Below are positions 22,536 to 25,109 of a DNA stretch of 25,109 nucleotides, piece after piece. How positions within the stretch are numbered: position 1 is the stretch's first letter; each line of letters begins with the position of its first letter. The position numbers and the translations under genes are program-made. Source of the stretch: Betaproteobacteria bacterium (lineage in GTDB: Bacteria; Pseudomonadota; Gammaproteobacteria; Burkholderiales; SG8-39); contig JAFAGU010000314.1 of NCBI GenBank assembly GCA_019237595.1, positions 1 to 25,109 on the forward strand. Direction: 5' to 3'. The notes beneath the pieces are model-generated. The model was not told the DNA's origin, did not search any database, and was given only the letters and a program-made list of their open reading frames with translations.

Positions 22536-23231
22536 CTACACCTCCAGCCACTCCTTGCGCATGGCGGCGTTGCCTCGCACGTCCGCGGCGGTGCCCTCGA
22601 AGACGATCGTGCCGTGCCCCATGACATAGAGCCGCTCCGAGATATCGAGCGTGATCGCGAGCTTCTGCTCGACGAGCAGGATCGAGATGCCGCGCTTCTT
22701 CACCTCGCCGAAAAACGCGGCGACCTGCTCGACGATCTTGGGCGCGAGGCCCTCGGTCGGCTCGTCGATCATGACGAGCGCCGGATCGCCCATCAGCGTG
22801 CGGCAGAGCGTCAGCATCTGCTGCTCGCCGCCGGAGAGCACGCCCGCCGCCGTGTCGGCGCGCTCGCGCAGGCGGGGAAAGAGCTCGAACATGTGCTCCA
22901 TCGTCCAGCGTCCCGAGGGCCGGCTCTTCTTCTGGCCCAGGACGAGGTTCTGCCTCACGGTGAGCGTGGGAAAGATGTCCCGGTTCTCGGGCACGTAGCC
23001 GAGCCCCCGATGCGCAATCTCGTAGGGCTTGAGCCCGGAAAGCTCGGCGCCCTGGAAGCGCACGGAACCGCGGCGCGCCACCATGCCCATGATGGCCTTG
23101 ATCGTGGTCGAGCGCCCGACGCCGTTGCGGCCGAGCAGGCTCACGATCTCGCCCTCCCCGACCCGCAGGTGCACGCCGTGCAGCACGTGGCTCTTGCCGT
23201 AGAACGCGTGCAGGTCGCTCACTTCAAGCAT
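22536..23231 (-). CDS. livF: Branched-chain amino acid-type ABC transporter ATPase LivF
   Basis: LivF is one of the two cytosolic ATPases that power a LivHM importer for branched-chain amino acids or related compounds such as amides, urea or aromatic acids. The 231-residue product has the LivF layout: YVPENRDIFPTLTV at the Q-loop, signature LSGGEQQML, Walker B LVMIDEPTEGLAP and the LivF-typical VEQ in place of the H-loop His. The Walker A reads GRNGVGRS (34-41), with Arg40 where Lys is expected; codon CGC is clear in the sequence. ATP hydrolysis by this subunit may be altered, while LivG keeps its Lys. Its ATG overlaps the livG stop by 8 nt. The substrate is not determined. Confidence 0.93.
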   Translation of the reverse strand: MLEVSDLHAFYGKSHVLHGVHLRVGEGEIVSLLGRNGVGRSTTIKAIMGMVARRGSVRFQGAELSGLKPYEIAHRGLGYVPENRDIFPTLTVRQNLVLGQKKSRPSGRWTMEHMFELFPRLRERADTAAGVLSGGEQQMLTLCRTLMGDPALVMIDEPTEGLAPKIVEQVAAFFGEVKKRGISILLVEQKLAITLDISERLYVMGHGTIVFEGTAADVRGNAAMRKEWLEV

Positions 23232-23982
23232 GACCGGCTTTCTCCAGGGACCCGAGGTACGCCTCCTGGACCGCCTGGTTGGCGCGGATCTCCGCCGGCG
23301 CCCCCGTGGCGATGATCTCGCCGTAGACGAGCACGCTGATGCGATCGGCGAGGCCGAATACCACGCCCATGTCGTGCTCCACCATGACGAGCGTCTTCCC
23401 CGCGCTCACCGCTCGCACCAGCTCGACGACCCGCGCCGTCTCCGTGCGGCTCATCCCGGCGGTCGGCTCGTCGAGGAGGATGACGCTCGCGCCGCCGGCG
23501 ATGGTGATGCCGATCTCGAGCGCGCGCTGCTCCGCGTAGGTGAGCGTCCCGGCGATCGTCTTCGCGCGCGCCCGTAGGCCGATGCGCTCGAGGATCTCCT
23601 CCGCGCGCCGGTTCGCCTCCGAGAGCCCGGAGACGCTGCGCCAGAACGAATAACGCGCGCCCTGCGTCCAGAGCACGCCGCAGCGCAGGTTCTCGTAGAC
23701 GGTCAGGTTATGGAATATGTTGGTCACCTGGAAGCTCCGGGAGAGCCCCTTGCGGTTGATCTCGAAGGGCTTGAGCCCGGTGATGTCCTCGCCGCCGAGG
23801 AGAATGCTCCCGCTCGTGAGGGGAAAGCGTCCCGAGATGAGGTTGAAGAGCGTGCTCTTCCCGGCGCCGTTCGGCCCGATGATCGCGTGGCGCTCGCCCT
23901 GGCGGATGTCCAGAGACACGCCGTTGATGATGCGCGTGTCGCCGAAGCTCTTGTACACCTCTCGGAGCGCGAGCGCGGTCAT
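23224..23982 (-). CDS. livG: Branched-chain amino acid-type ABC transporter ATPase LivG
   Basis: LivG is the second ATPase of the Liv-type importer. The 252-residue protein has Walker A GPNGAGKS (36-43, Lys42), SRSFQVTNIFHNLTV with the Q-loop Gln, Walker B VILLDEPTAG, the H-loop VEHDMG and the LivG-specific tail with VLVYGEIIATGAP. The signature LTYAEQR departs slightly from LSYGEQ, as seen in some subfamilies. ATG 23982 overlaps the livM stop (ATGA), which sets the start; the open frame upstream of it lies within livM in a different frame and is not coding. livF follows with an 8-nt overlap, so the three genes are translationally coupled. Confidence 0.95.
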   Translation of the reverse strand: MTALALREVYKSFGDTRIINGVSLDIRQGERHAIIGPNGAGKSTLFNLISGRFPLTSGSILLGGEDITGLKPFEINRKGLSRSFQVTNIFHNLTVYENLRCGVLWTQGARYSFWRSVSGLSEANRRAEEILERIGLRARAKTIAGTLTYAEQRALEIGITIAGGASVILLDEPTAGMSRTETARVVELVRAVSAGKTLVMVEHDMGVVFGLADRISVLVYGEIIATGAPAEIRANQAVQEAYLGSLEKAGHA

Positions 23983-25109
23983 GCGGCGCCTTCTTTCGCC
24001 GCCGCCGCAATCGCGCCCCAGCGTTCGCCGACGCGCATGCTGGCCGGCCGCAGCACAGCGAGGCCGGCGGCGAACACGACGGCGAACCCCAACCACGGCG
24101 GCGCGCTCCTCACGTTGAGGTTGAGGCCGTAGAGAACGATGTCGCTGCTGGCTCCGGGCTCGGAGAGGCGATAGACCATCTCGACGATGCCCACGAGGCC
24201 GGCGAGCGCGACGACGCCGGCGGCGATCGCGGCTGCGCACGGCAGCGCGAGCTCGCGCCCGCGGCCCGAGCGGATCGCATGGACGAGCATCACGCCGAGC
24301 GAGGCGATGCCCCCCGGCGCGTAGAGCACCATCAGGACGAAGAAGAGGCCGAGGTAGAGCAGCCAGGCCTGCGTGAATCCCGAGAGCGCCGCGATGAAGA
24401 ACACGAACACGACCGCGCCGATGATCGGACCGAAGAAGAACGGCACCCCTCCGATGAACGTGGCGAGCAGCACGCCGCCGGAGCGGATCGCCGAGACGTT
24501 CTCCGCCGAGACGATCTCGAAGTTGATGCACGAAAGCGCGCCCGAGACACCGGCGAAGAAGGCGGAGAGCACGAGCTGCAGGAACCGCACTCGCTGCGTG
24601 TTGTAGCCGACGAACTCCGCCCGCTCGGGGTTGTCGCGCACGGCGTTTGCCATGCGGCCGAGCGGCGTCTGCGTGAGCCGGTACATCGCCGCCATGCAGG
24701 CGAGGCACCACGCGGCCACGAGGTAGTAGACCTGGATCGCCGGACCGAACTTGAGGCCGAAGAAGGGCGTTGCTGCCGTGCGGTCGGTGGAAATTCCGCC
24801 CTCGCCGCCGAAGAAGCCCGGGAACATGAGCACGCATGCGAACACCATCTCGCCGATGCCGAGCGAGATGAGCGCGAAGGTCGTGCCGGCGCGGCGTGTC
24901 GTCACATAGCCGAAGAGCGCGCCGAACACCAGGCCCGCGAAGCCTCCGACGAGCGGCAGGAGCGGCAAGGGAAGCCACAGCCCCGCCCTGCCGGCGTAGT
25001 TGAGGGCGTGCACGGCGCAGAAGGCGCCCAGGCCGGAATACACGGCATGGCCGAAGGACAGCATGCCGGCCTGCCCGAGGAGCATGTTGTACGAAAGCGC
25101 GAAGATGAT
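23979..25109 (-). CDS. livM: Branched-chain amino acid-type ABC permease LivM, 5' end missing
   Basis: LivM is one of the two membrane subunits of the importer. The frame is open to the window edge: the residues before Met at 25085 read IIFALSYN and continue the family's helix into MLLGQAGMLSFGHAVYSGLGA. The true start is therefore outside the window and 25085 should not be used. Visible are about ten helices and the family blocks FALISLGIGEMVF, TPLGRMANAVRDNPERAEFVGYNTQRVRFL (contains the ATPase-coupling helix) and LYAPGGIASL, where many LivM proteins end. Here about 90 further residues add two hydrophobic segments with a loop (YRLSEPGASSDIVLYGLNLN) between them, an extension seen in some Burkholderiales homologues. 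It overlaps livG by 4 nt; livH and the binding protein are presumably upstream. Confidence 0.93.
   Translation of the reverse strand: MIFALSYNMLLGQAGMLSFGHAVYSGLGAFCAVHALNYAGRAGLWLPLPLLPLVGGFAGLVFGALFGYVTTRRAGTTFALISLGIGEMVFACVLMFPGFFGGEGGISTDRTAATPFFGLKFGPAIQVYYLVAAWCLACMAAMYRLTQTPLGRMANAVRDNPERAEFVGYNTQRVRFLQLVLSAFFAGVSGALSCINFEIVSAENVSAIRSGGVLLATFIGGVPFFFGPIIGAVVFVFFIAALSGFTQAWLLYLGLFFVLMVLYAPGGIASLGVMLVHAIRSGRGRELALPCAAAIAAGVVALAGLVGIVEMVYRLSEPGASSDIVLYGLNLNVRSAPPWLGFAVVFAAGLAVLRPASMRVGERWGAIAAAAKEGAA

Noticed and set aside
23983..24978. N-terminal extension of the livG frame
   Set aside because: Shadow of livM; the LivG family starts at the ATG at 23982, which overlaps the livM stop.

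Overview
The window is G+C-rich, densely coded chromosomal DNA. It most likely comes from a betaproteobacterium of the Burkholderiales type. Supporting signs are the AccA N-terminus, which looks typical of that group, the alkA-like/accA/tilS order, a Bug/TctC-type orphan binding protein, a TRAP transporter and a Liv-type ABC operon. I see no rRNA, tRNA, CRISPR array, insertion sequence or prophage gene. Genus cannot be fixed by eye.

Left part (1-5060, minus strand): a tightly packed operon reads HNH endonuclease > unknown 335-aa protein (DUF6352-like) > AlkA-type DNA glycosylase > accA > tilS > a lipoprotein cut by the left edge. A good sigma70-like promoter precedes the HNH gene and its -10 lies in a palindrome. 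An HU-family gene with its own promoter sits just upstream.

Metabolic part (5100-13610): a TRAP operon (dctP, intercistronic terminator, dctQ, dctM) is translationally coupled to a class II aldolase-like gene on the plus strand. It converges on an IlvD/Edd-family dehydratase and a DenD-like NAD-dependent dehydrogenase/epimerase on the minus strand. A Bug binding protein, a SnoaL-like protein and a small membrane protein diverge from the epimerase. Together they look like uptake and breakdown of a sugar acid or other hydroxyacid; the substrate is unknown.

Envelope/protease part (13615-22394, minus strand): a membrane-anchored PDZ-less HtrA-like serine protease, a MoxR AAA+ ATPase, a DUF58 protein, a BatA-like vWA membrane protein, a 1038-residue exported TPR-CHAT (caspase-like) protein, an SGNH-like protein and a signal-anchored alpha/beta hydrolase. 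Spacing and overlaps suggest one transcription unit. A MoxR-vWA module combined with a trypsin-fold protease and a CHAT peptidase is the most interesting item here. It recalls the composition of published MoxR/vWA ternary conflict systems, but the predicted topology is the cell envelope.

Right part (22536-25109, minus strand): livF, livG and the 3' part of livM of a branched-chain amino acid-type ABC importer, running off the right edge. LivF carries Arg in place of the Walker A Lys.

No gene-free stretch exceeds 300 bases. The largest are about 153 bp (4972-5124) and 141 bp (22395-22535); both hold promoter-like and palindromic elements.
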